Shown: one piece after another, positions 11,448 through 20,047 of the stretch
Layout: each line of letters opens with the position of its first letter
How positions within the stretch are numbered: position 1 is the first letter of the stretch
Assembly (NCBI GenBank): GCA_033795365.1
Contig: JARYGU010000005.1
Location: 1 to 64,000 of the forward strand
Origin: JARYGU01 sp033795365
GTDB taxonomy: Bacteria > Pseudomonadota > Alphaproteobacteria > Rhizobiales > Rhizobiaceae
Reading direction: 5' to 3'
DNA length: 64,000 nucleotides
The notes under the pieces: model-generated
The model's input: the letters and a program-made list of their open reading frames with translations, nothing else
Database searches by the model: none
Told to the model about the DNA's origin: nothing
Translations under genes and position numbers: made by a program

Positions 11448-12257
11448 ATGAACCTCTTTTCCGGCAATACGATCGCCGCCTCCCGGCGGGATATCCTGGG
11501 CGTGGCCGTCTGCGATTTCGGATGGGCCGAAGCGTTCGCCTTCGCGGAAGACGCCGCCTCCATGCCGATCGGCCAGACCGTCATCGCCTTCATCAATGCG
11601 AACAACGCGAATCTGATGATGCGCGATCCGCAATATCGCGCTGCTCTGGACCGGCAGATCGTCTTTCCCGACGGACACGGGGTGGACATCGCCTCGCTGG
11701 TCTTCCACGGCAAGAAATTTCCGGCGAACCTGAACGGCACCGATTTCGTTCCGGCGCTGCTTACCTATATCGCCGCACCGAAACGGGTGGCTCTCATCGG
11801 GACGCGCCCGGAGACGCTGCTGCGGGCGACGGAGAATTTTCGCCGGCACGCGCCCTGGCACGATTTCATTCCGGTTTCGGACGGCTTCTTCGACAAGAAC
11901 GATTCCGCCGCGGTAATGGAGAAGGTGCGGGAAGCCCGGCCGGACATCCTGCTGGTGGCGATGGGCAGCCCGGTGCAGGAGAAGTGGATCGACCGGCATG
12001 TCGGGCCGGGCCATGCGCGCCTCGTGATCAGCGTGGGGGCGCTCTTCGACTTCATGGCGGGCGACGTGCCGCGAGCGTCCGAGACTGTCCGCCGGTTGCG
12101 GCTGGAATGGCTCTTCAGGCTGCTCCTGGAGCCGAGCCGGCTCTGGAAGCGCTATCTCGTGGGCAACCCGCTGTTCCTGTACCATGTCCTCCGCTACAAG
12201 CTGAGCGGCATGGCCGGCCGGAAGGAAAGCCCGGATCCGGGGCTGAATTCGCTCTGA
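11448..12257 (+). CDS. WecG/TagA/CpsF family glycosyltransferase
   Basis: A 269-residue glycosyltransferase of the WecG/TagA/CpsF (GT26) family, which adds a sugar such as an N-acetyl-aminosugar or glucose to a lipid carrier in polysaccharide assembly. Family motifs are present: NANNANLMM, FPDGHGVD, NGTDFVP, MGSPVQEKWI, GALFDFMAGDVPRA and the C-terminal EWLFRLLLEPSRLWKRYLVGN. The ATG at 11448 fits the family length; the frame stays open upstream to 11274 without family similarity. It stands alone and converges on the flagellar block with a 9-bp gap. A GTTAAC element upstream hints at co-regulation with flagellins, which is inference. Confidence 0.9.
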   Translation: MNLFSGNTIAASRRDILGVAVCDFGWAEAFAFAEDAASMPIGQTVIAFINANNANLMMRDPQYRAALDRQIVFPDGHGVDIASLVFHGKKFPANLNGTDFVPALLTYIAAPKRVALIGTRPETLLRATENFRRHAPWHDFIPVSDGFFDKNDSAAVMEKVREARPDILLVAMGSPVQEKWIDRHVGPGHARLVISVGALFDFMAGDVPRASETVRRLRLEWLFRLLLEPSRLWKRYLVGNPLFLYHVLRYKLSGMAGRKESPDPGLNSL

Positions 12258-12266
12258 ACAGCCGTT

Positions 12267-12794
12267 TCAGTGGGCGGACGGCTGGGAGGTAAGGGCGGCG
12301 GGCGCGCCTCCCTTGGCGATGGTCACGCCCTTCTTCGGGCCGCCCGACTGCACATCGGCCTTGGTGATGTAGTCGATCTGTTCGACGAACACCTCGGCAA
12401 TGACCTCCTTGCCGAAACGCTTGTTCAACCCGTCCTTCACCGCCGTGCGGAAATTGCCGAGATCGAAGCCGCCGAGATCGGCGATATCGATGATCCGGTT
12501 TCCGACGAGAAGCGTGTAGAGCTCATCGGTGATCATCTGCGGCAGGGGTACGGCCTGCCCCGCGGCAAGCTCCGTATTCGCGGTATAGGAAAGATTTGCC
12601 AGGAAGTATCCCCTGACCTCGCCATCGGCGATGACCGGAACCGTCGTCGTGGAGCCCCGGACGAATTCGAGCGCGGCCCTGCTGGTCGCCGCCTCGTCGT
12701 CGGTTCCGGGGGCCGCCGCCATCCGCATCGAGAAATAGACGGATGCGAGCGTGATGACGCAGATCCAGACGCCGGTGACGATGAGCTTGATCAT
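12267..12794 (-). CDS. single-span membrane protein of the flagellar cluster, FliL-like topology
   Basis: A 175-residue protein with an N-terminal membrane anchor (residues 3-22, LIVTGVWICVITLASVYFSM) and a periplasmic domain. The domain pattern recalls FliL: a paired-strand region (VRGYFLANLSY), then DELYTLLVG, then a helix ending NKRFGKEVIAEVFVEQIDYI, close to the FliL ending in which a strand precedes the C-terminal FxQ. The true fliL of this cluster is at 35836, so this would be a paralogue. It is the last gene of the leftward fliR-flhA group and overlaps the upstream gene by 4 bp (ATGA). Family assignment is inference. Confidence 0.6.
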   Translation of the reverse strand: MIKLIVTGVWICVITLASVYFSMRMAAAPGTDDEAATSRAALEFVRGSTTTVPVIADGEVRGYFLANLSYTANTELAAGQAVPLPQMITDELYTLLVGNRIIDIADLGGFDLGNFRTAVKDGLNKRFGKEVIAEVFVEQIDYITKADVQSGGPKKGVTIAKGGAPAALTSQPSAH

Positions 12795-13159
12795 GCCGGA
12801 GCGCCGACCCTGAACTGCTCCTGCGAATAGGTGCCGTCACCTTCGAGGTCCCTGGCCGCGTCCTTGAGAATGGCGACGACCGCACGCACCGCCTCCAGAT
12901 GCGCGGAAACGCGCTGGGCATTGATCGCAAGCTTCTCCTTCAGGCGGATGAGCTGGCCGGCGACCATGCCGGGCATCGTCTCTGCCGGAACGTCGCGGCT
13001 GAGCATCGCCAGCTCGTAAAGGCAGCGGCTCTTGTGCGCATTCGACGTCGGCAGATCGAAGTCGGGATCGTGGCCGATATTGTCATTCTCGTTGTCGATG
13101 ATGGTCTCCAACCGGCCAAGCACGGTGCGGATGCGGAGCTCGTTCGTTGCAATATCCAT
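12791..13159 (-). CDS. putative FlgN-like flagellar chaperone
   Basis: A 122-residue, mostly helical, charged protein without signal or membrane span. Its size, its two long predicted helices (residues 5-25 and 65-105) and its place behind a rod-binding FlgJ-like gene suggest the FlgN type of export chaperone that binds the hook-associated proteins FlgK and FlgL. No sequence motif settles this. GGAGG lies 5 bp before the ATG at 13159. It overlaps the downstream membrane-protein gene by 4 bp, so the two are made together. Confidence 0.5.
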   Translation of the reverse strand: MDIATNELRIRTVLGRLETIIDNENDNIGHDPDFDLPTSNAHKSRCLYELAMLSRDVPAETMPGMVAGQLIRLKEKLAINAQRVSAHLEAVRAVVAILKDAARDLEGDGTYSQEQFRVGAPA

Positions 13160-13171
13160 TTTTTCCTCCGT

Positions 13172-13723
13172 TTACGACGCTTTGTCTTTCTTGATGCCGG
13201 GCGTCAGGCTGGCGAAGGTCTCGCGCTGCATCTCCTGAAACATTCCGGTCGCGATATTCCGGTTCTCGCCCTCGCTTCGGCTCGAAGCCTTCAACTCGTT
13301 GGCCTTGATGAGGCTTTCGGCAATCCCGACACCGCCGCCTTCGGCGATCACGCTGCCGATCTGCTCGGCCATCATGCCGCGCCAGATCTCACCCGCTGTC
13401 CCCTTGCCGTAGACTTCCTCGCTTTCGGGAGGCAGCATGGACTTGACGAAGTTCTGCAGGACCATGGCCTCGAACTTGCGATAGGTCTCGGGCACCGCCC
13501 TGGCCTTCGCGTCGGCTGGGCCGGCGGCCGTGGTTGCCGCACTGTCCCGGTTCAGGATGCCGACCGCGGCATTGAAGCCGCCGCCGGCTTCCGCAAGACT
13601 CGTCGCCTCGAATGCGGCGCGGTTCGATTTGAGCTTGGCCTGCGCCTGCTGCACCTGCGCGGGATCGGCGGCGCGCACGACGTCGAGAACGAGATCGCTT
13701 GGGGGTGAGATTGCCACGTCCAT
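13172..13723 (-). CDS. FlgJ-like rod-binding protein
   Basis: A 183-residue protein with the FlgJ N-terminal rod-binding domain in its C-terminal half: YRKFEAMVLQNFVKSMLPPE, then GKGTAGEIWRGMMAEQIGSVIAEGGGVGIAESL. It lacks the muramidase domain of enterobacterial FlgJ, as is usual in alphaproteobacteria, where a separate transglycosylase clears the wall (a candidate is at 23808). It caps the rod in the periplasm during assembly. AGGTG precedes the ATG. A 271-bp gap separates it from the FliJ-like gene upstream. Confidence 0.8.
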   Translation of the reverse strand: MDVAISPPSDLVLDVVRAADPAQVQQAQAKLKSNRAAFEATSLAEAGGGFNAAVGILNRDSAATTAAGPADAKARAVPETYRKFEAMVLQNFVKSMLPPESEEVYGKGTAGEIWRGMMAEQIGSVIAEGGGVGIAESLIKANELKASSRSEGENRNIATGMFQEMQRETFASLTPGIKKDKAS

Positions 13724-13994
13724 TCACCTTTCGGGTTGACCCGGACCGCGTTCGCGCCGTCATGGCTGCCCGCGGCTTCTGACCAGATGAACGACCATTT
13801 CCGTGTGCTCGCCGTGCCGTCGCCGGGAGATACCCGTCAGGCGCATCGAGCGTGTTCGGCAATTCGCATTGTCGTCCTTGCCGAGCGAATATCGCCTCCC
13901 AACCTTACGGGAGGCTGGTGCTTATATGCGAAAGCGAAAATGGCGGAGCGGATCGGGGCAAAAGAAATGACGCGGCCGCTTCGCAACCGTGGCC

Positions 13995-14390
13995 TCAGGC
14001 ATCGCCCGGATCGTGGGCCAGATGCTGGTCGATCAGATCGTAGATCGAATCGTCCTCGGCCTGGCGGTCTTCCTGCGCCCGGGCGTCGCGCATGTTTTCC
14101 TCCAGGCGATCGGCCTTCGCGCGTTCCTTCATCACGCGCATCTCATGCATCTGCTGGAGGTTGGCGAGCATCTGGTCCTTCTGCTGAAGCCTTCCGAGCT
14201 GGTTCGCATAGACGCCGGAAAAGCCGCGGTGGACGGGATCGAGCGAATTGATGGCGTCCGAGACGACATCAACCGTTTCGGCCACTTCCTGGCGCTGGCG
14301 GGTGGTGCCGGCGAGATCGAACTCCGCCATCTGTTCCAAGTGACGCTGGACGGCGACGAGGCGCTTCAGCTTTTCCGAGCGGCTTTTCAT
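13995..14390 (-). CDS. FliJ-like coiled-coil protein
   Basis: A 131-residue, highly charged protein, helical from end to end (for example KLKRLVAVQRHLEQMAEFDL and QQMHEMRVMKERAKADRLEE), as expected of FliJ, the stalk protein that couples the FliI ATPase to the FlhA export gate. FliJ sequences diverge strongly, so the call rests on coiled-coil content, length and its place just downstream of fliR-flhA. GGAAGG lies before the ATG at 14390. An 18-bp gap separates it from fliR. Confidence 0.6.
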   Translation of the reverse strand: MKSRSEKLKRLVAVQRHLEQMAEFDLAGTTRQRQEVAETVDVVSDAINSLDPVHRGFSGVYANQLGRLQQKDQMLANLQQMHEMRVMKERAKADRLEENMRDARAQEDRQAEDDSIYDLIDQHLAHDPGDA

Positions 14391-14408
14391 CGCGCGCCTT
14401 CCTTCATC

Positions 14409-15164
14409 TCAATTGCCGAGGAAAACCGGCGCGAAACCGTTCGCGAATATCTCCAGCATCTCGGAGATGCCGAAATAGACGAGGAACATTCCGCCGAGAA
14501 TGATGAAGGGCAGCGAGATGAAGTAGATCGGGATCTGCGGCGCGAGCTTGTTGACGAGGCCGACGGCGATGTTGAACAACAGGCCGTAGAGGATGAAGGG
14601 GCTGGCGAGCCGCAGCATGATCATGAAGGTCTGCGCCAAGGTGTCGGTGAGCGTGATCAGCGCGCTTTGCGGATTGAACGAGCCGCCGCCCATCGGCATG
14701 GCGGTGTAGGAATCCACCAGTGCGCGCACGACCGCATGGTGGAAATCCAGCATGAAAAGCACCATGAGGCCACAGAAGCTGATGAGATTGGTGAGCTGGT
14801 TTTCGGCCGCGTCCTCGAGGATATCCTGCGAGGGCGGCGCGTTGAAGCCGATCATCATGGTCAGGACCGTGCCGGCGAACTGCAGTCCGAGGACATAATA
14901 GCGGGTGATGAGGCCGATCACCGTGCCGATGAGCGTTTCGAAGACGATCAATGTGACATAGGTCGCGACCGGGCCGGTGGCGCGAGGGTAGATCGTGTCC
15001 CACATCAGCGGCAGGATCGACATCGAAACGGCAACCGCGAGGAAGAGCCTTATCTGCACCGGCACGCGCGCCGAAGCGAATCCCGGCAGGACGAGGAAGC
15101 ACCCGCCGATACGGCAGAAGGCGGCAAAAAGCGCCAGTACCGTGCCCTGCGGGTCCTCGATCAT
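14409..15164 (-). CDS. fliR: flagellar export protein FliR
   Basis: A 251-residue inner-membrane protein of the flagellar type III export gate. It shows about six hydrophobic spans (for example VLALFAAFCRIGGCFLVLPG, FLAVAVSMSILPLMW and IYFISLPFIILGGMFLVYFG) and the FliR/SpaR pattern with an early RIGGC..LPGF motif. The length matches the family. Its start overlaps the flhA stop by 4 bp (ATGA), so the two gate parts are coupled. Confidence 0.95.
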   Translation of the reverse strand: MIEDPQGTVLALFAAFCRIGGCFLVLPGFASARVPVQIRLFLAVAVSMSILPLMWDTIYPRATGPVATYVTLIVFETLIGTVIGLITRYYVLGLQFAGTVLTMMIGFNAPPSQDILEDAAENQLTNLISFCGLMVLFMLDFHHAVVRALVDSYTAMPMGGGSFNPQSALITLTDTLAQTFMIMLRLASPFILYGLLFNIAVGLVNKLAPQIPIYFISLPFIILGGMFLVYFGISEMLEIFANGFAPVFLGN

Positions 15165-17248
15165 GATATGGCGCCGAGAATCTTGATCTCGATGCCCTTT
15201 GCAAGCTCGACATGGGAGAGAACCGGCAATGTGGCGAAGAGACGCTCGATGATCATGCGCACATAAGACCGGGATTCGGGCGAGGTGACCAGCACGAAAG
15301 GCGTGCCGCGGTCGAGAAATTCACGGATAACCTTCGTCGCCTGCTCGCTGAACTCCTCCAGATGGCGCGGATCGATATCGAATTCGACGATATCGCCCTT
15401 GGCGTCGCGCTTGAGCGCCTGATGGAAGATCATGTCCCACTTGCTTCCGAGGCGCAGGACCGAGAGCGTGCCGTTTTCCGCCAGATCGCCGCAGATCTGC
15501 TGGGCCATGCGGATGCGGACATGCTCGACGATCTGCTCCGTCTTGCGCACATGCGGCGCGAGCTCGGCAACCGCTTCGAGGATGAGGTGCAGGTTGCGGA
15601 TGGAGACGCGTTCGGCCAAAAGCAGCTTCAAGACCGCCTGCAGGCCGGAATAGGACATATGCGAGGAGCATATCTCGTCGGCGAGCTTGCGGTATTCCGG
15701 ATCGAGCCGCTCGATCAGAAGCTTCACGTCCTTGTAGGAAAGAAGCTGCGGCAGGTTGTTGCGGATGACTTCGCTCAGATGCGTGAGGACCACCGAGACG
15801 TTGTCGATCGGGTGGAAACCTTCGCGCTTGAGATCGTCGGCAAAGGTCTCGAGCACGGAAACCGCCGGCATGCCGAAGGCGGGTTCCCGGATATCGTCGC
15901 CGGGCACGCTCGGCTTCCTGCCACCGCCGGTGACGACCAGCACCTCACCGACGCGCACGACGTTCGATGCGATCGTCGTGCCGTGGATGCGGATATGGTA
16001 GGACTTGTCCGGTATGCTGATGTCGTCGGAGACTTTGATCTCCGGCACGACGAAGCCGTACTGCATGGCGAATTTCTTACGCATCTTGCCGACGCGGAAG
16101 GCGAGCTCCTGATGGGCCCCGAGAAGCCGCGTGGAGACCTGCTTGCCGAGCAGAAGCTCGATCTCGGCGGTCTTCAGCACCGATTTGACCGAATCCTTCT
16201 CCTGGTCCTTGTTCTGCTGGACCTTCTTGGCTTCCTGCTCGCGCTTGGCCTTGTTCTCCTCCTCGAGGCGGCGCGGGATGATCCAGGCGCCGAAGGCCAT
16301 GACGCCGCCGAGCGCCATGAACGGAAGGAAGGGAAGTCCGGGCATGATCGCCAGCAGCATCATCAGCCCGGAGGCAACGAGAAGCGCGCGCGGATAGCCG
16401 CTCAACTGGTTGATGACCGCCTGGTCGGTAGACCCCGTCGAACCGCCGCGCGAGACGAGGAGGCCGGCGGCCAGCGACACGATGAGGGCCGGGATCTGCG
16501 AGACCAGGCCGTCGCCGACGGAGAGCTTGACGAAGACGTCCGCCGCCTCGCCGATCTGCATGCCATGACGGAAATAGCCGATGATGATGCCGCCGAAGAT
16601 ATTGATAGCGGTGATCAGAAGGCCGGCCACGGCATCGCCGCGCACGAATTTCGAGGCACCGTCCATCGAACCGAAGAAGGAGCTCTCCTCCTCCAGCTCC
16701 CGGCGCCGGCGCTGGGCTTCCTTCTCGTCGATCAGGCCGGCGGAAAGATCGGCGTCGATCGACATCTGCTTGCCGGGGATGGCGTCGAGGGTGAAGCGGG
16801 CGCCGACTTCCGCGATACGCGTCGCACCCTTGGTGATGACGATGAAGTTCACCGTGATCAGGATGAGGAAGACAATGAGACCGATGACGAAATCGCCCGA
16901 CATCACCAGGCTGGAGAAGCCGGCGATCACGCCGCCTGCCGCATCGTGTCCCTGGTGCCCGTGGGAAAGGATGACGCGGGTCGTGGCGATGTTGAGCGCC
17001 AGGCGCACCATCGTCGCGATGAGCAGGATGGTCGGAAAGGACGAGAAATCGAGCGGGCGCTGGATCCACAGCGCCACCATCAGGATGAGCACCGAGAAGG
17101 CGATCGAGAAGGCAAGGCCCATATCGATCAGGAACGGCGGTATCGGCAGGAAAAGGATCGAAAGGATCGCTATGATGCCGAGTGCGAAGGCTATGTCACG
17201 GCCGCTGGGGCTTACCTTCGCAATATTGAGAACTGGTACCTGCGCCAT
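15161..17248 (-). CDS. flhA: flagellar export gate protein FlhA
   Basis: A 695-residue protein that forms the nonameric ring of the flagellar export gate. The first half holds about eight membrane helices and the FHIPEP-type loop, here RIAEVGARFTLDAIPGKQMSIDADL; the second half is the cytoplasmic chaperone- and substrate-docking domain. The family length is about 690. It follows fliQ by 134 bp and leads into fliR with an ATGA overlap. The ATG at 17248 gives MAQVPVLNIAKVSPSGRD, a normal rhizobial beginning. Confidence 0.97.
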   Translation of the reverse strand: MAQVPVLNIAKVSPSGRDIAFALGIIAILSILFLPIPPFLIDMGLAFSIAFSVLILMVALWIQRPLDFSSFPTILLIATMVRLALNIATTRVILSHGHQGHDAAGGVIAGFSSLVMSGDFVIGLIVFLILITVNFIVITKGATRIAEVGARFTLDAIPGKQMSIDADLSAGLIDEKEAQRRRRELEEESSFFGSMDGASKFVRGDAVAGLLITAINIFGGIIIGYFRHGMQIGEAADVFVKLSVGDGLVSQIPALIVSLAAGLLVSRGGSTGSTDQAVINQLSGYPRALLVASGLMMLLAIMPGLPFLPFMALGGVMAFGAWIIPRRLEEENKAKREQEAKKVQQNKDQEKDSVKSVLKTAEIELLLGKQVSTRLLGAHQELAFRVGKMRKKFAMQYGFVVPEIKVSDDISIPDKSYHIRIHGTTIASNVVRVGEVLVVTGGGRKPSVPGDDIREPAFGMPAVSVLETFADDLKREGFHPIDNVSVVLTHLSEVIRNNLPQLLSYKDVKLLIERLDPEYRKLADEICSSHMSYSGLQAVLKLLLAERVSIRNLHLILEAVAELAPHVRKTEQIVEHVRIRMAQQICGDLAENGTLSVLRLGSKWDMIFHQALKRDAKGDIVEFDIDPRHLEEFSEQATKVIREFLDRGTPFVLVTSPESRSYVRMIIERLFATLPVLSHVELAKGIEIKILGAIS

Positions 17249-17382
17249 ATATCTTCCCGTCTCGTCATGAGAGGCGGCGGTTCGCGAGGAACCGCCATGC
17301 TGACGACAGACCTAGCCCTTGAAGCTTGCGCGAAGGTGGCAGGGAAAACGTGGCCGGCGGATTCGCTGCGCGGCCGCAGACG

Positions 17383-17649
17383 TCAGAAGCCTGTCTCTAT
17401 CCGGGAGAAGACGATATCGGTGAAGATCGATATCTGCGCGCCGATGAAGGGCGCGGAAATGGCGACCGTGATCATGATCGCCAGAATTTTCGGAACGAAG
17501 GTCAGGGTGATTTCCTGAACCTGGGTCAGCGCCTGGATGAAAGCGATGGCCACGCCGACGATCATGGCGGCGAGAACCGCCGGCCCCGATGCGACGATCA
17601 CCGTCCAGATCGCAGCCTGAGCAATATCGAGGGCATCTGCTTCATTCAT
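17383..17649 (-). CDS. fliQ: flagellar export protein FliQ
   Basis: An 88-residue protein with two membrane helices (about residues 15-38 and 50-75) and the FliQ pattern ALTQVQEITLTFVPKI. It is part of the FliPQR export core at the base of the flagellum. It lies 66 bp after flgD in the leftward operon; fliP itself is far away at 35096. Confidence 0.95.
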   Translation of the reverse strand: MNEADALDIAQAAIWTVIVASGPAVLAAMIVGVAIAFIQALTQVQEITLTFVPKILAIMITVAISAPFIGAQISIFTDIVFSRIETGF

Positions 17650-17715
17650 GATGCGTCACTGCCTCCGGCCCTGTCATCCGGGCCCGATATTCGGCGATGT
17701 CATGCGCCGCCTGGG

Positions 17716-18147
17716 TCAGCTATCGGTGATCTTGACGCCGGGGCCGATGATGACTTCCTTGCCCGAATCAAGCTTCGCAACGATGCCGTCGGTGTATAGC
17801 GTCACTTCCTTCACCACGCCAGTGATCTTGTTTCCGTCGGCATCCTCGGCGGTGACGGTGCGGCCGATGACGGAGTTCGCTTCCTGCAGCGAGGTGCGGG
17901 CAAGCAGGTTCTCCAGGTTCTTGTTCGTCTTGATGGTCTGCTCGACCTGGGAGAAGGTCGCAAGCTGCGCCATCTGCGCCGTCGAGTCCATCGGCTCGGT
18001 CGGATCCTGGTTCTTCATCTGGGCGACGAGCAGCTTGAGGAAGCTTTCATAGTTGAGCGCCGCCGTCTGCTGGTCGCCGCTCGCCTCGTTTCCCGAAACG
18101 CCGGGGAAATAGCTGGTGTTCGCAACATTCGCTACGCTGTCTACCAT
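17716..18147 (-). CDS. flgD: hook capping protein FlgD
   Basis: A 143-residue FlgD, the scaffold under which FlgE polymerises. The conserved N-terminal region is visible as YESFLKLLVAQMKNQDPTEPMDSTAQMAQLATFSQVEQ (residues about 33-70 overall). It is much shorter than the 230-residue enterobacterial protein, lacking most of the C-terminal fibronectin-like part; short FlgD is normal in Rhizobiaceae. It overlaps the end of flbT by 7 bp. Confidence 0.94.
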   Translation of the reverse strand: MVDSVANVANTSYFPGVSGNEASGDQQTAALNYESFLKLLVAQMKNQDPTEPMDSTAQMAQLATFSQVEQTIKTNKNLENLLARTSLQEANSVIGRTVTAEDADGNKITGVVKEVTLYTDGIVAKLDSGKEVIIGPGVKITDS

Positions 18148-18587
18148 GGCGCGATCTCCTTGCGTATCTGCTCGATGGTGGCCGGGGTGATTTCCCTGTT
18201 GTTCAGGATGCGTTCTTCGATCGGATAGAGAGCGCGGATCGCCTTGAGCGCTTCGAAGGCACGGCCCTGGGTCACCAGTCCATCCACCCGCTTCAGTTCC
18301 GCCAGCACCTCCTCGTCCTTGAAGCAGGTCAGGAGCATGATCACCGACTTGCGGAACATCGCGACCGTCTGCTCCGCGCCTTCAGGATTGATGAGAATCA
18401 TCTGGGCGATGAAATAGAGCTGGCGAAGCGGCGTGGTCGCCTGCTCCGGCTGCAGCACGTGATTTTCGAGAAGGAACGTCACATCGTTCAGGAACTCGAT
18501 GGCGACCTTGCGATCGACCCTGAGAACCGCGCCGTTGACGAAGATGCGCTCACCGGACTTCAGCGAGATACGCAGTGTACTTTTCAT
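18141..18587 (-). CDS. flbT: flagellin synthesis regulator FlbT
   Basis: A 148-residue FlbT homologue, starting MKSTLRISLKSGERIFVNGA at 18587, the ATG that overlaps the flaF stop (ATGA). In Caulobacter FlbT binds the 5' leader of flagellin mRNA and couples flagellin translation to hook completion; in some rhizobia and Brucella it promotes flagellin synthesis. The four flagellin genes here have long leaders, so a similar role is plausible. It is cytoplasmic with no membrane span. Confidence 0.93.
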   Translation of the reverse strand: MKSTLRISLKSGERIFVNGAVLRVDRKVAIEFLNDVTFLLENHVLQPEQATTPLRQLYFIAQMILINPEGAEQTVAMFRKSVIMLLTCFKDEEVLAELKRVDGLVTQGRAFEALKAIRALYPIEERILNNREITPATIEQIRKEIAPW

Positions 18588-18931
18588 TGTAGGCCATCCC
18601 TGATGATGGTTGTTATGTCGATGATCCCCTGGAAATTGTCGGATTCGCGTTTGCGGATCCGGTCGATCTCCTTGAGGATCCATATGGCTATGGAAATGAG
18701 ATTGGCCCTGAGTTCCTCAGCGAGCTGATTTTCGGGATTGCTGAGGTCGTCGATGAAGCGCATCCAGAGGCGCCGGGTGTAATAGACCGCCTCGATGGCC
18801 TCATGGCCGAACTTGTCGGCCTGTTTTGCCGCCGTCAGCAGAGCGATCGACCGGTCGAGAGCCTGTTTCTCCCGATCTTTCGAATGCGCAATGCCGTCCT
18901 CCATGATTTCGGCATAGGAAAACTGATACAT
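18584..18931 (-). CDS. flaF: flagellar biosynthesis regulator FlaF
   Basis: A 115-residue FlaF homologue. The family pattern is clear: QALDRSIALLTAAK, YYTRRLWMRFIDDLSNPENQL and the end ISIAIWILKEIDRIRKRE. In Caulobacter FlaF is needed for flagellin secretion and acts opposite to FlbT. Placed between flgL and flbT, 34 bp after the start side of flgL, and overlapping flbT by 4 bp, it is part of a post-transcriptional flagellin control pair. Confidence 0.93.
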   Translation of the reverse strand: MYQFSYAEIMEDGIAHSKDREKQALDRSIALLTAAKQADKFGHEAIEAVYYTRRLWMRFIDDLSNPENQLAEELRANLISIAIWILKEIDRIRKRESDNFQGIIDITTIIRDGLQ

Positions 18932-18965
18932 TCAGACATCCTTCATGTGTGTCCGCCCCTGATCA

Positions 18966-20045
18966 TCAGAGGTAATTGAGAAGCGACAAGCTCTGCATTC
19001 TGGCGGTCAGCGTGAAAGCAAGCTCGAGCTGGCTTTCGAGCGTCTTCACCTGTGCCGAAACTTCGGTGAGGTCGACCCTTTCCAGGCTTACGATAACGGT
19101 GGTCAGAATATCCTTCTGGGCGTTAAGAGAGTCGTTAGCTTTCTTTATGCGTTCCTGCGAAATGCCGAGCTTCGTCTTTTCACCATTAACGCCGGTGACG
19201 GAATTGGCGATGCTGTTGTAGGCGACGTCGAAGGTCGCGTTGCGGGTATCGGTGCCAAGATCGAGCGCCAGGAGCTCGTAGGCAACCACAGCGCCAAAGG
19301 CGAATTTCCGAACACCTTCCGTATTCACCGTGGTCGAGCTCTGGACCTGCTCGCCCGTGCTGATGCGGCTTACCATGGTCTCGTCGGACGCGTTGGACCA
19401 GTTGGCCTTCCAGTAGTCGTCGTCGTTGAAGCTGGCCTCCAGATCGGTCAGGAAGTCCTGCATCGCCTCCGGCGTGATCTTCGAAGGGTCGGGCGTTCCG
19501 GTGGCCGTGCCGTCGTTCGTGAAGCCGTTGCTCGTCATGAAGTCGTTGAAGGCGGTGTCGAAGGCAACCTTGGCCGGGGAACCCGCCGCGAGATAGTCCT
19601 TGAACGGCTCCACGTCCGAATTGACGCCGGCGAAGACGTATTCGCCGCTCTGGGTCGTGTTGGCCGCGCCCGTGAACACCTGCAGGGCGTTCTTGAGCTC
19701 GTCCTTCATCTTGTTGCGGTCGTCCGCCGCCGGGCTGTCCTTGAACAGCGTCAGCTTCGACATGACGTTCTCGGCACTTCCCGCCATCAGATCGAGGGCC
19801 GCCTGCGAGGCGCCGAGGCGCGTCTCCGTCAGGCTGTTGGTGGAAAGCAGTGACGTGAGCCGGTCGAGATCGCGATGCATGTTGAGCGAGCGGCTGGTCT
19901 TGGCGCCCAGCACCACGCCGACATCCCAGTGCCGCCCGTCGCCGGAGGCTTCCGCCGTGCGCTGCTGCAGCTCCTTTTGAGCCTGGGTGATAGCCCGCTG
20001 CAGGGTAAGCTGGCTTGAAAGGTTCGAAACAAAGGATGTTTTCAT
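18966..20045 (-). CDS. flgL: hook-filament junction protein FlgL
   Basis: A 359-residue hook-associated protein 3. The N-terminal heptad region (SLSSQLTLQRAITQAQKELQ by sense) and the C-terminal helix ending ARMQSLSLLNYL resemble flagellin ends, as expected. It is exported without a cleaved signal and forms the ring between FlgK and the filament. It begins 2 bp after the flgK stop. The middle part is variable. Confidence 0.93.
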   Translation of the reverse strand: MKTSFVSNLSSQLTLQRAITQAQKELQQRTAEASGDGRHWDVGVVLGAKTSRSLNMHRDLDRLTSLLSTNSLTETRLGASQAALDLMAGSAENVMSKLTLFKDSPAADDRNKMKDELKNALQVFTGAANTTQSGEYVFAGVNSDVEPFKDYLAAGSPAKVAFDTAFNDFMTSNGFTNDGTATGTPDPSKITPEAMQDFLTDLEASFNDDDYWKANWSNASDETMVSRISTGEQVQSSTTVNTEGVRKFAFGAVVAYELLALDLGTDTRNATFDVAYNSIANSVTGVNGEKTKLGISQERIKKANDSLNAQKDILTTVIVSLERVDLTEVSAQVKTLESQLELAFTLTARMQSLSLLNYL

Positions 20046-20047
20046 AA

